64,000 nt of DNA. Origin: Tetrastigma voinierianum (taxonomy: Eukaryota > Streptophyta > Magnoliopsida > Vitales > Vitaceae). The DNA lies in contig JAEQBH010006384.1 of NCBI GenBank assembly GCA_016808115.1, positions 230,040 through 294,039 on the forward strand, read 5' to 3'. Of the stretch, positions 36,084 to 48,060 are shown piece after piece. The notes under the pieces were generated by a model. The model did no database searches. It was not told where the DNA came from and was given only the letters and a program-made list of their open reading frames with translations. How positions within the stretch are numbered: the first letter of the stretch is position 1; the number at the start of each line of letters is the position of its first letter. The position numbers were made by a program, and so were the translations under genes.

Positions 36084-36420
36084 TAGGGCAAATTAAACTG
36101 CCCAGCCCGGCAAACTTTTCCTTTCATGTCGCGACATCACGAGTTGCTTTGTGACATACTTAACGATGGGAAGACAAGTTATCCTCGGTACGCAACATCG
36201 GCGTCTCGGGACATTGTTAAGTTGTCGTGACGGCTGCTACTCTTTTGAAGGGATTACTCTTGTCGCGACCCAAAATTGCATTGCGACCTCGAACCTTTCT
36301 ATGAACTTTAGTCACGACTTGACCTTGTTCTTCCTCCGGCGTGTTGACTAAGTCACGACATCGACTTTTTATTTGTGACCTCGGTTAATTATGACATAAG
36401 TTTTATTATAGCGTGGTCTG
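36084..36420. repeat. GTCGCGAC-rich stretch, left side
   Basis: Contains ATGTCGCGACATC (about 36127) and TTGTCGCGACCC (about 36260) and related GTCACGAC or TTGTGACC words. It resembles 43860-44320 and may be the left LTR of the Athila/Tat element. Confidence 0.5.
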
Positions 36421-37369
36421 CAATTTTGCCTCAAATTTGATGAACAACAGATTCTCACTCTTGATCAATTAACAGATTCTCATCATCAGACAAACCAATT
36501 TCACCGACGAATTCGAATATATTCTATTCAATTTCCACCAAAAATTTATATGAAAGAATGCTCCCGCTTTTCTGTCGTTCTTTGCGGTCTTTGAGTTATA
36601 CGGGATTTATTCCTTCTTACTGAGCCATTTCACGCATAATCGTGTAACATTTCGAGAGATTTAGTGACAAAGAAATTAACTACTCAAAGTACTAGCAGAT
36701 CATCATAAAATTAAAGAAAACAAAAATCGAGTAAGTTCTAAAAAAAAAAAAATCTAAGTGCAGAATCGGCAAGATTCACCTTAGGTTTGCCTCATAAATT
36801 TTACTTTCAGTTTTTGAGTCCTTAAATTTGGACTTGCTTTTCTTCCTCAATTCACGGTTGGTGTTCTTCTTTCTTTCCCCCCTCTTTGAGATAATGTTTG
36901 ATCTTTGCCCGTGCTGTAATTCTTCCCGGCCTGTATCGGTCTTGAGTGTTCTTGCTCCAAAAAGTAATTCTTGACACCACTTGTATATGATGTCCTCACC
37001 TTGATTTCAATTTTCCTGGGAACAATCTCAATGCAGGTTAAATAACGAGAACTTGATCCCCTTCTGCGAACTCTTTCCTAGAATCCTTTGATCATGTCAT
37101 TCTTTGTCTTGTCTTTGTAGATCTTAACATTGTCACCAGGCTTCATTTCTGATTCTTCCAGTTCACTTTCGGTTGAAACAATCTCTCTTCCTTTGCCATT
37201 TGAAATCGAAATTCAGCTTCTTGATAGCCCACATAGCCTTATTCAATTCGAGAGGGGTGACATGGCTTGCCAAATGTCTGTGTGGGACGTCTGATGGGAG
37301 TTTTGAATGGATCCTGCCAGGCCCCCAGTGCATCATCAAGTTTGGAAGACCAATCCTTCTTGCTTGAAC

Positions 37370-37900
37370 TTACAGTCTTTTCGGGATCCTTTTAACCTCT
37401 TTGTTGGAAATTTGCCTTTTTATTGATGCACGGGGATGATAAGCTAGGCTCATTATGTTTGATCCATATCTGCTCATGAGCTTTACGAAAACTTTGTTTG
37501 CAAAGTGGCTTCCCCCATCACTGATAATAGTCCTGGGTGTTCCAAATCTGCTCAATATGTTCTTTTGCAGGAAACTCACAACTGTATTAACATCATTCCT
37601 TGGGCAAGATATTTCTTCCACCGTTTGAAACATAATCCCTTCTTGTGATATATACGAGATTTCAATGATTGTGGAAAGAGGTCGCGAAATCTATCCCCAT
37701 ATCAAAGGCGTTTGCACCGCAGTATGCCTCGTAGGGGCATTTCATTCTTGCTGATGTTTCCAATCTTTTGGCATCTATCACATAATTTGACCCATTCGAT
37801 CTGATCCACAGAAAATAGTTGGCGATAAAATCTTTGATTGGGTATCTTATGGTACATTAACTCTCGAAATACCCCCATATGAGCGATGCATGGCATTCAT
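37370..37900 (-). pseudogene. Athila/Tat integrase (broken)
   Basis: The minus strand reads CDRCQKIGNISKNEMPL (37730-37790), the end of the zinc-binding N-terminal domain. Then FLQKNILSRFGTPRTIISDG with GSHFANKVF (37490-37570) gives the catalytic core with the second Asp intact, and AYHPRAS (37420-37440) corresponds to the conserved PYHPQT. The piece joining the zinc domain and the core is shifted. Confidence 0.85.
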
Positions 37901-38329
37901 TCATAATTATGCTTTGTTTACCCTCGCTTTTATCTTCTTATAATCATATCGTTCCCTCTTAAATAATAGTAGGTCATCGGATATAATACTGTATCGATCT
38001 TGAGCTTTCTTTTACATTGGTGGTGAATTGAAGGAAGCCTCCCTGAGCTAAGTAATTCACAATATCAGCATACCATGACATTTGGAATGACAGATTGAAA
38101 TAGTTGCTCATACGGGAAGTTCTCTCTTAGTTTTATCCTCCTCCTCTTACTGCTTGATTTCTTTCTATGCAGACTGGGTGATCGGCTATCACATTGTCAT
38201 CCACTTTTATCTCTCTAATTTCAAGATTAAACTCTTACAGTAGTAGCACCCACCTTATCGATCTTGGCTTAGCTTCCTTTTTGACATAAGATATTTGATG
38301 GTTGCATGGTGCATTATGTGAACTATAAC

Positions 38330-38660
38330 ATGGGATCCCGGAGATGTATGGCCTGAATTTTCCACGAGCAAACACTGTGCCCGGCATCTCGCTTTTGGTT
38401 ATTGAATAGTTTCTTGTGATTCATTGAGTTGATGGCATAGTATATGGCTACGAATATTTTTCTCTTTTCTTTGCCCAAAGCGGCCCGAATTCTGAAATCT
38501 TGGCATCACATTACTTGAATTTTGATCCCGATGCAGTGCGTCATGATAGGTGCTTGAACCAATCTGATCTTAATTTCTTCAAAGGCAGCCTTGCAGGAAT
38601 CATCAAAATTAAATTTTGTGTCTTTCTCCGATGTCTGCATAGTGATGCATATTTATTTTG
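38330..38660 (-). pseudogene. RNase H region of the Athila/Tat element (broken)
   Basis: The minus strand gives DTKFNFDDSCKAAFEEIKIR then LVQAPIM (38560-38640), the connection segment between RT and RNase H. An AIYYAINSMN-like reading and FRPYISG-like reading follow down to about 38340, matching the YYAS-x-L and KFRPYL blocks. Stops and shifts occur between them. Confidence 0.75.
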
Positions 38661-38869
38661 AGAAGTCTTTGATGAATCTCTGTAAATCGACATGCGAAAC
38701 TCCTTATCCACTATGCGTGGTGGGAGGTCGCGAGGTTTGATAATAGAAATCTTTGATTAGTCCACTTCTATACGTAGCATAAATTTTATGACCAAGAACA
38801 ATACAATACATTTACCGTGAAATGACATTTTCCCGATTTAATTTGCTAGCACCTTGTCCTTGCATCTTT

Positions 38870-39300
38870 GAAATCTTGTTTCAGGTTGTTGAGCATTGTT
38901 CAAAAGCTGGACCCATACAGCGTGAAGTCATCATAAAAATTTCACCAACTTCTTCTGATGCGAGAACATCGACATCGCCATCTGCGGAAAGTGGGGCATT
39001 GCACGGTAGAATGGCATCATACGAAGGCAAAGGTGCCATAGGGGCATGAATGTGGTCTTCTCTTAGTCCTCGGAGGTGCAATTGCAATTTCGTTGTAGCC
39101 TGAATACCCGTCGAAACAAAAATGAGGATGTCTGATAATCATTAACATCGCGTCGATAGAGAAGGGCAAAAGGGAAGTGATGCTCACGAGTTTAGCGTGT
39201 TGACTTCTGTAATCAATGCATACTCCATCCACAGCTCACGTTCTTGTTGGAATTAATTCATTTCTTTCGATGCGGATTCTGATAGAAATCCACCCTTCTT
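38870..39300 (-). pseudogene. Athila/Tat reverse transcriptase (broken)
   Basis: VCIDYRS at about 39210, LPFSIDAML at about 39150-39170, CFDGYSGYNEIAIAP (39070-39115), and CPYGTFAF at about 39025 match the RT palm of Athila/Tat elements in order. The FMDDF-type active-site segment that should follow around 38900 is no longer readable. Confidence 0.85.
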
Positions 39301-41499
39301 TGGAACCATGGTAGGCTAACCAGGGTATAAGTGCATAGATAAAACGGCATTTAACCATTTGAGTACCTCCTTCTGACTACTTCTTTCATTCTCTTTGGAT
39401 TAAGTCTCCTTTGATGTTCCATGATTGGCCTTGCATTTTCTTCTAAGTATTTGTGTGCATATTGATGGACTGATACCTTTTAACTCTTCAATAGACAAAG
39501 CTATGGGCTAGTATGATTTTCTCAAAATTTCGGCAACCTCTGTTCCTCGGCATCACTAAGTCTAAGCGAAGTGTCTTTTGGTTTTACTCTTTGTGACTTC
39601 GAGGAATTAAGCATACTTTAAATGACTTTAACATACACAATAAAATTAGCCCTTCTTCACTGGTTTCTTGATGAAATTCCTTTTCTTCAATTTGGTCTCT
39701 TTATTCACCTCGGTTGTTGAAGACTCATCACTTTCTCGGTGGAATGTAAGGCGATGTGCGAGAAAATCGAATCAAAATCTTCAAGATCTTGGGAATTCCT
39801 CTCTTTTTCATTGATTGAAAATTGGGCATTACAATCATAGTAAAATTCAGAGTGTTGACATATGCATCTTCTATTGACCTTACATCTTCCCTCTACATGT
39901 CTAAACTCCTCGAACTTAATTAAATTGAAGTCATTTGTCTCTTTTCAACTAAGTGAAATTCCCACATACTGCATATCGGTCATTTGCTCGATTACAGGGA
40001 ATGCTTCCAGTGTGAGGAGGGACTTGTGAATCTTCCTCCATATCGATCACGATGAAATCCCTACTTTGGAAAAATAAATTTCCACACCTTTACGGCCCAT
40101 CTTATGATTCCTTCGGGTTTGCGGAGTTCTATCGCCATTTGGAGATGTGATGGTGGAGTAGCTCCCCAAACAACTTCTTGCAGCGAGCTAGGGCATTAAG
40201 TGATCTTTTGAGTCGCGAAGAAGCTTCTTGAAACTCACACTCTCGATGGTGCGAGAATGGTGAAGCTCCACAGATCCTTAAGTCTTTTACGGTAAGCCCC
40301 TCTTGATCACGGCATTGCAGAAGTGCGTCGGGTTCTTAATTCCTTCTTGAAGGAAATCTTCCTCTTTTTGCTCGATGTGTCTTTCAAAATTTTGCATAAA
40401 GTGGCATCGAGTAACCACTTACGTGAAGGCATGCTAATCTCTGGCTTAAAGAAGGTTTTCGAACGCGCAAAGCTGTTCCTCTATCTTTGATTTAAGCCTG
40501 CATGGAAATGGAGACTGTGACCCAGTTGATGCAGGTTTTCTTTCTTACTTCTTTCTTCTCGGACAAATTTGTTCCTTCTTTCTTTCTTTCTCGGTGTTTA
40601 CGTATGCGGGCCTTCATCTCACTTGTTGCTAAATACTTTTACGTCTTCTTCTCGAGTCTTTCCCAGCACGGCGCATCGCCATCTGATCTTTTGGATTCTT
40701 CTTGTCCTTTGGGGCATCTTTTTTTTTTTTTTCATCGATTTGCGGGTTTGGGAGCCAGTTGCCTATGTCTTCCCAGGTTCTTGAGGAAGAAGCATTAGTG
40801 TGTCGAGAAAAATTTGAGAATTGGCATTTGAGGCTTCCAGTTACGCAAACTTTTTTGTTCATGGAGGTTTTAACGACTTTTTGTTATCACGTGAATTACC
40901 GCGGCATTTGATCTTAATGGTGGAGGCTCTCCTCTGACCACGATATTCACATTTTCTACTTCCTCCTCCTTATTTCTTTGTTGGAACGGTGATTTCTTGA
41001 TATCCTTACTAGGATCTTGTTCATGCCTTGGCCTTGTAGAGCCTCCGCCCTCATGAAAAATTTTCATGGTTCCTCGATCTTTGGATGATAGTCATGCTGT
41101 GGGGTTAGGATTTGGTTTGATGATAACTTCTTGGCTCTCTAAGTACTTAACACTCCTCAGTATCCTTAAAGCAGTTCTTCGAGTGGGTGCCTCGGCCCCT
41201 TCCTCCTCGATAGTTCCCTCTCGTGCTCCTATTTCATGAACAATGTGCATCTTCCTCTCTTGCTTGTCCATTCTATGCATGATGGCATCTAACTTTACCT
41301 CCGTAGGTTGTCATCTTGCTTCATCCATGACTCACCTCTTCCTACGCCAATTACTCACAGGCTTCGTGATTTTCATATTACATTAGTAGTCCTCGATAGA
41401 TCTTGCCTCTTGGCCTCTGCGTTTTTGAATGCTCCCGCGACATGAAGCATCAATAATGCCCTTAGATGTATCATTGAGCGCGATACACTATGTCAAATC

Positions 41500-41990
41500 T
41501 GGGTCTTCAGAAATCATCATGCATCGGACATCTTTTAGAAAGGCAACCTTTTGAATCTCTCCCATGCTACATAAAGGCTCTCATCTTTACCCCTGCTGAA
41601 CCCGCGATTATCTCTCTCCTTCTCTACGAGGTGAGTGATGGGGGAAGAATCTACCCAAATGAAGCTTCTGACTCCTCCTAAGTATCAGCCCAGTATATGT
41701 TTAGAGATTCATACCGCATTAGCTGCTGTATCTCTTAGAAAATGGGGAATAAATCACGATTTTATGACCTCTGGTCTCACCGTGACTTTCTTGTGTTGCC
41801 ATTAAACCTTCCCATATGCTCATTTACAGATTACGTGGGATGACGATGCTTTATTTATTCTTGAACCATTATGTCGATGCAGCCAGTTCAAAATTATTTG
41901 CATCATTGCGGGCTATGCGATTCGCGAGTATTCATCTGAATAATAGGTCTCAAAGTCCTCCATTGTATCGATGATTGGAGGTCTTAAGCT
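41500..41990 (-). pseudogene. Athila/Tat Gag fragment (broken)
   Basis: The minus strand at about 41530-41670 reads, over two frames, RFFPHHSP, then DNRGF and DESLYVAWERFKRLPF, resembling the retrotransposon Gag capsid motif KYFPPxKTxxLRxxI...ESLYEAWERFK. The position upstream of RT on the minus strand fits Gag. Confidence 0.6.
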
Positions 41991-42149
41991 CTTGTTCTTT
42001 GTCCTTGATGCGGTCGGCCTTTCATCTGCCATAGCTGAGTTTTATGATCTTTTCGCCTTTCTCAAGCTTCTGAGTGTTCTTTCTAGTTCAGTATCTGCTG
42101 GAATCAGATCAGTGTTCTATTTCCTATGCATTAAAGTTTTCTGAAGTAA

Positions 42150-43780
42150 AACACCATTAATAGGATTAATCGGGCCAGTAAATATTTTCAATATGGCTTG
42201 TTAAAAAGTTGGTGGCTAAAATAACCGCTGCTTTGAAAAACTAATTTTTGTTCTTTCTTTTAAATGTCAGAATTAGCATTTCCTTCTTTAGGTAAATTTT
42301 GATCTACCGAATTCATTCGATCCCACAGCGCCGTAAAACATTGACGGACCAAAAAGACATGCACGGATTTATAACACTATTGCCCGAAACACTATTGTCT
42401 AATCGACATGGCGCCATAAAACTTGTTGATGTATGCCTTAGCTATTTGATTAGTTCAAAGATTGTTTCAATTGGGAGTAAATTGTTTCTTGAAAGTGGTT
42501 TTAATCCGTTATACTGCGAAGTGCATAGGTAGACAAATGTGAGTGGATTTAAGTCAGATATGATCACGAGATCTCGAAATTCTCGATCTAAATACCTGAA
42601 CTACTCAAACTCTACCTTTGGACACGTAGACAAGTGAATCAGCTTTGAGAAAAGCTTAAATAATAAAACCTAAAAAATTGAATTAATAATGAATGAATTG
42701 AATATGAAATACAAAATAACAAATTAAAATGAGCAGTTCTACGCAAAGAGACATTAAAAAGAATGCTCTTTGTGAAACATCAATTATTGAATGCGATCAC
42801 ATTGTATTGAACCATGATTCACTAGTCAAGGAATATAATAGTTTGCTGGATTTCTCCAAACCCCATGATTCATTATCTAAACTTCTTTGTTTCTCTCGAA
42901 ACAGTGTTAGATAACTACTTTTAATCGGTTGCCTTGTTGGGTATTTTCTTTTTCAATACTTCATACACACGACGTAGACTGTAATCTGAGCTCCTAAGAC
43001 GATATAGTCATTGCGCGAATCTACACTATCTGGTTCCTCTTCCTCCAATTAGGAATAGCTCATCCTTTCCTTGATTGATCTTGGCTAACGGGATTGGGAT
43101 TTACCAAACCGAATAAAGATTTGAACTCTTTGACTAATGCCCTAAATTGATAAATTGCTCCTCTCGTTCTCGTCTCAAGTGAAGATTTATCGATTAATTA
43201 TAGAAACACATTAGATCACCAATTGCAGGTTCTCATGCCTTTTCCAAAAAATTATTTCATCACTCTCGGGAATTCCTTCTGTGTCACTCGAGAGGTCTCA
43301 CAGGAATCAGGCTTGAGACAATTCCATTTACGGGTATGAGACACGACATTGGAATCCCGATGATAACGAGAATACACAAGACAATAAGTAGCCATGAAAT
43401 GGAGTTCATCGACGCTAAATAAAGTCCAGGGAAAGATAATTTACGGCGATAGCGTCGATTCAATGAAAAGTGGGTTTCTAAATCACTAGATTACACCATA
43501 CATTGGCTTGCTGATAAAGGAAGCCACTGTAAATCGGCAACTGGAAACCCGAATTCCAGAAATTGTCTGGAATTCAAACAACCAGACAGTAATTTGAAGA
43601 AATATGAATTTGCATTCGACAAGCTTTATGATAAATGTTCGGATCAAATTTGAATAGAAATACAAACTAATCTAAAAATAAAAAAAAAACTAAGAAAAAT
43701 TAAAGAAAATTAAAATCTGAGGAGCCTTCAGCCTTGAATCTCTCTCTTTTAGTAAGCCTCATTGCGTTCATTCATTAGCG
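42150..43780. other. Leader or LTR-proximal DNA of the Athila/Tat element
   Basis: No coding domain. The stretch 43200-43580 reads like untranslated leader or LTR sequence of a Tat-type element. Its assignment is positional. Confidence 0.35.
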
Positions 43781-43859
43781 ACCCGTGTTCTATAAGTTAC
43801 GAAGTTGGGCCCCTGAGCCCCGTGCACTTCTTTTGGGCTGCGATTTAAAATACTTGATT

Positions 43860-44320
43860 GGTTGTTGATATCGCGACATCAATTCTTATGTGACCTCTGT
43901 TGTCTTAGGTCATGTAACCAGTCTTTGTTTGGTTGCGAAGCGTGTCTTTGGTGTGGCGATGTCGCGACGGCTGGGGCGTCGCGGAGCATAGCGTAATGCG
44001 TTTGATGTCGCGACATGACCAAATGTTGTCGCGACCTCCGCCTCTCGCCGTGGTATGCGACAACCGAGGTGTTATCGCGACCTTCTTCCACAAGCGTTTG
44101 TCAGCGATGCGGATGATAACCGACTTCCTTTGTGTAGTTGATGTCGTGACCATCTCTCTTTATTCTTGTTGTCGCTGACCTTAGTTTCCTTGCAAGTGAT
44201 GTCTCGGCCTTACGATTCGATGTTGATGTCGTACATCGGCGTCGACATACTTGATAGATCCATTGTTTATCTTACATCCGCGACTTCTTGATGTCGCGAC
44301 CTCATTATCCTTTATCTTGG
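43860..44320. repeat. GTCGCGAC-rich stretch, right side
   Basis: The 8-bp palindrome GTCGCGAC occurs at about 43963, 44009, 44028 and 44293, with ATCGCGAC variants at about 43871 and 44075. Flanks alternate between ATGTCGCGACAT-type and TTGTCGCGACCTC-type. Overlapping open frames on both strands here (43879-44178) are products of this repetition. Confidence 0.7.
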
Positions 44321-45010
44321 TTGAATGCAGCCGAACCTCTCTGAAGGATGTAAGCGACATCATCTTCTTCTTCATCAATTTACGGTTGCTTGACTTTTGA
44401 GTTTTCTTCCGCGTCCGGCTGTTTTGTCTTCAATTCGCTTCATTTCTGTGGGGCTTTGTGGTTACAACACGAATATGCATTTTGATTTACGTAAAAGCTT
44501 CCACGACATCAAATTCTTTAATCCTCTTATGCTTCTCTGCTCTGACTTTCTTGACCAATTATACTCCGATCTTTGCTCGTGCATTACTGCTCCCTTTGCT
44601 GAGTGCCTTTCTTTTGAATTCCACTGGCACGACGGGTTGGTGAGATTTATTCCATATTCTTGCATATAAATCAGTCTTTTTATACTAAAAATCAATCGGA
44701 AAAATAGATGAAAATAGATGACTTTTAAGCTCATCACTTCGCCGATGTCGCGTTTGAGTCACAGAGTTAATAAAAGAGTTTCGCTCTTTGTAGGTTAGTT
44801 AATTATGATGTTTGGGGTCCTTGTCTAGTTTTGTCTTCCCGTTGGGTTTAAATATTTTGTTACCTTTATGGATGTTTTCGTGTCACTTATTTTATATAAT
44901 GTAAAGTCGTTCTAGTTTTCTCCATTTTGGTACCTTTTAGCTAAATATGGTAACTTATTGTCCTATTGATCGACCATATCACGACAGGTTGTGACATTTT
45001 ACTCCTACAC

Positions 45011-45443
45011 AACATGAGATTTATTTTTTCCTAAGAACATGACAAGAAATATCTCTAACAATCTCACCCTTTGGCATTATGTGGAAAAAATATATAGTAC
45101 ATAAGAAGCATGTTTTGGAGAGACTATTAAGATATGCAAATCAAACATAAGGAGACCCATAAACAAAGCAATACTTCACGGAAGGACATACCACCTTACT
45201 AAACCAGAAAGATATTATGTATTATGTCATTCCAGTACAGTGTTTTCCTAAAAAAAATTGTCCTTCATCTCCATTATCTTTTCCCCCTATTTTTGTTAGA
45301 GAAGGCCAAAGAAAGATATAGTAGTACTTGGCTCAGTAGATGGTTAAGCATCTTAAGAACCACTATGGAAACTTGTGATCTAGGCGAATACCGTAGTGTG
45401 TCGATTCCATAAGGAGCAAAGCAGAAACTCAAGCAAGATGTTG
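45011..45443. other. Short intergenic stretch, nothing seen
   Basis: AT-rich; the single frame at 45224-45412 shows no domain. Confidence 0.5.
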
Positions 45444-45841
45444 CACTGTAAGAAAATTCGGAAATAGAGACGAAAATTAGAGATGGACACTTATCCGTCT
45501 CTAAACAGAGACGGTTAGAGACTGAAAAAACCTTGAAATTACAAATGAATTAGGGACGAAAATTCCTTCTCAAATCAGAGACGGAATTATTTATGTCTCT
45601 AATTAGAGAAGGAAATAGGTCCGTCTCTAATTAGAAACGGAAATATAGAATTTGTCTCTGATTAGGGTGAGATAGATGCGTCTCTGTTGAGGCAGTTCCG
45701 TCTCAAATCCCAGAAGGCAGAATGATTTCCGTCTCCGTCGAGCGAATAGATCGATCTCTAATTAGAGAGCGGACCTATTTCCGTCTACAACAAAGACCCA
45801 TTTCATTTTCCGTCCCGATTTGAGACGAATTTATCACAGTA
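45444..45841. mobile_element. CACTA-like MITE, about 400 bp
   Basis: The left end is CACTGTAAGAAAATTCG; the right end on the minus strand is TACTGTGATAAATTCGTC. Inside, CCGTCTC and GAGACGGA words recur in both orientations more than ten times, a subterminal-repeat pattern known from non-autonomous CACTA elements. It has no coding capacity. The 3-bp target-site duplication is not clean. Confidence 0.7.
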
Positions 45842-48060
45842 AGCCTCTTGGGAAAAAAAGTATGAGTAAAATTAAAAACCTCTTTGTCCGTCAAAGCAAT
45901 CTATGTTTTTTTCCCTAATATTTGTTTTATTTTAGAAAATGTTCTATTTGCCTATCTATCTTTCGGTCCTATGATATCTATGTATTTTTCTATTTTTTAT
46001 AAAAAAATGTTCGTAAAAAACATAAAATGAATAAAAATAACTAAATAATTTGTTTTTTAAATAGAAAGTCTAAAATCACACCATATCCAAAGAAAAAACA
46101 TACCTCAATAACAATAAATTATAAGATGGTCCAAAAATTTTCCCACATCATATCAGGAAAAATTCTTGCAAATATGCGCAAATAAGAATTATAAATTAGT
46201 ACTTTTAGTTAAAAAAAAAAATGAATTAATTAAACTGTAATTCCAAAAACCAATAATTAAGTTTTTATGTCCTAATGTTGCCTATACGTAGTAATTTAAA
46301 GTACATTTCATTTTTAAAAAATATCCTATTTGCCCATCAATCTCTCTCTATATATAATGTTTGAGAAAAAACATAAAATGATTTCTCCCGACAGTCATAT
46401 ACTTTCTCTGACTCTTAAACTCTCTCATTCTATATGTATTATTTAACTATTACTAATGCCATTTATTCCTCTCTAAAAATAAAAAGAAAAACATTGATAC
46501 AAAGAAAATAATAGTAGTGGCAGCGGTCGATGAAAGCGAGCCACAAAAAATAACTCTTTGCTAACAAATCTCTATGATAATTCTCTTACAATATGCTTCT
46601 ATCATATAGAATAATCTTTATGCTAAATGGTCTAATCTTGAAGTAGTTCCTAAACTATTATGTTTCACGTTAATTTAAATTTACAAGTCCACTCGTATAT
46701 GTGTTGTAGCAAAAATTCCAATTACTAGTAGGAATACTAGTTCATGTCAAGTTTGGAATGTGTATAGCGCTTGCATATATTCAATCTCAATTAATTAGAT
46801 TACAACAATTCAAAATCTTAGTAATACCACATATAATCTTAATAAAATGTTCAATTAGTATTTACCTTTTATCAAATAATAGTTCAAAATAGAAAATATT
46901 AATTCAACATTCCTTCATTTTCAAACACAAAAAAAAAAAAAAAACTTATTCCAATCTTAATAGCTATATAATTTAAGTAAAACAAAAGTGTTGTTTTAAG
47001 GTTCCATAAGTATTACTATAACAACCACATCCATAAAAAAATTTATACAGTTTATATGAAGAATAACAAATTTTAAGTTAAATTTTAAATGTAAATTATT
47101 ATCTTTTATGAAAGTTATATGTGTTTTTGTGTGTACATGCGCGTATGTGTGAGATCATCACTAGTTATTTTATATTAATCTTTGTTATGTTCTTTAAGAG
47201 TAATTTAAGGATACTGCCTAAACCATGGTGGAGATTTAATCATATTTTGATGGGTCCAAACAGCTACTAATAACAAGACAATTTACCATATGTAGCTATT
47301 CTACTAAACATAGTTGTTAGAATGGTAAGATTTACAATTCGAAGTGTACATTTAGTTTGATTCAAATACCCAACAATTTGAATTTAGTTGATGAATAATA
47401 AAAAAATGAAATATGATTGATGCGAAATTGAAGAAGAATCATACTCATATATATTATTTTTATGAACTAATTAACAATGAATATTATTTTTTATTTTTTA
47501 TAAAGTGGTAGAATATGAAAAAAAAAAAAAAAAAAAAAGAAGTTTATTTTACTCTTATTTAAAATTGATAAATTGTAATTTTCACCAGCCAATTAGAATC
47601 TGTTAAATAATTTATTTTTATGTATTTAATGAGAATTTCCATATTCCATAATAAAAAAAAATGCTAACACACACACAGATGTGAGGTTGAAATTTCAATA
47701 AAAAAGATACAAAATAATTTATTCCCACTGATATTTGATCATAAGTGTAAGTAAGAAAGTATTTGAATATTTCTTTTCCTCCTTTTCATGTACCGTCAAA
47801 ATTTGACCTTCCCTCACCAAATTGAAAAAACTTAACCAACTAGTAAAGATACCGATAATACTGAGATTTGCTTAGCTGCTCTTCTCCTTTCCTGAAAAAA
47901 AGATTTGACCTCTACCTTAAAAAGAAACCAGCAGCCTTCACGATCCAACTCCACCCCTAGCCTTTTTCTTCCTGTCCTATCACCATCCACTAGCAAACAC
48001 CTCCATAGAGTCACCATAACCAGACCAGCCGTGACTCATTCCTCTCCTCTGACTGAACAG
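45842..48060. other. AT-rich intergenic region
   Basis: No gene seen. Poly-A runs at 46929-46944 and 47518-47539 may mark tails of small retroelements. The minus frame at 47832-48017 has no recognised domain. Confidence 0.5.

Larger units (their letters stand above)
36084..45010 (-). mobile_element. Ty3/gypsy Athila/Tat-type element, degraded
   Basis: On the minus strand the order is gag (about 41.5-42.0 kb), RT (39.3-38.9), RNase H (38.7-38.3) and integrase (37.9-37.4). The RT and integrase motifs are of the Athila/Tat branch, distinct from the chromovirus at the window start. Related GTCGCGAC-rich stretches lie at both ends (36084-36420 and 43860-44320) and may be LTR parts. I could not fix LTR borders, so the outer coordinates are approximate. 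All reading frames are broken. Confidence 0.7.

Noticed and set aside
43879..44178. Overlapping frames on both strands with Arg/His-rich products
   Set aside because: They arise from the GTCGCGAC repeats and show no domain.
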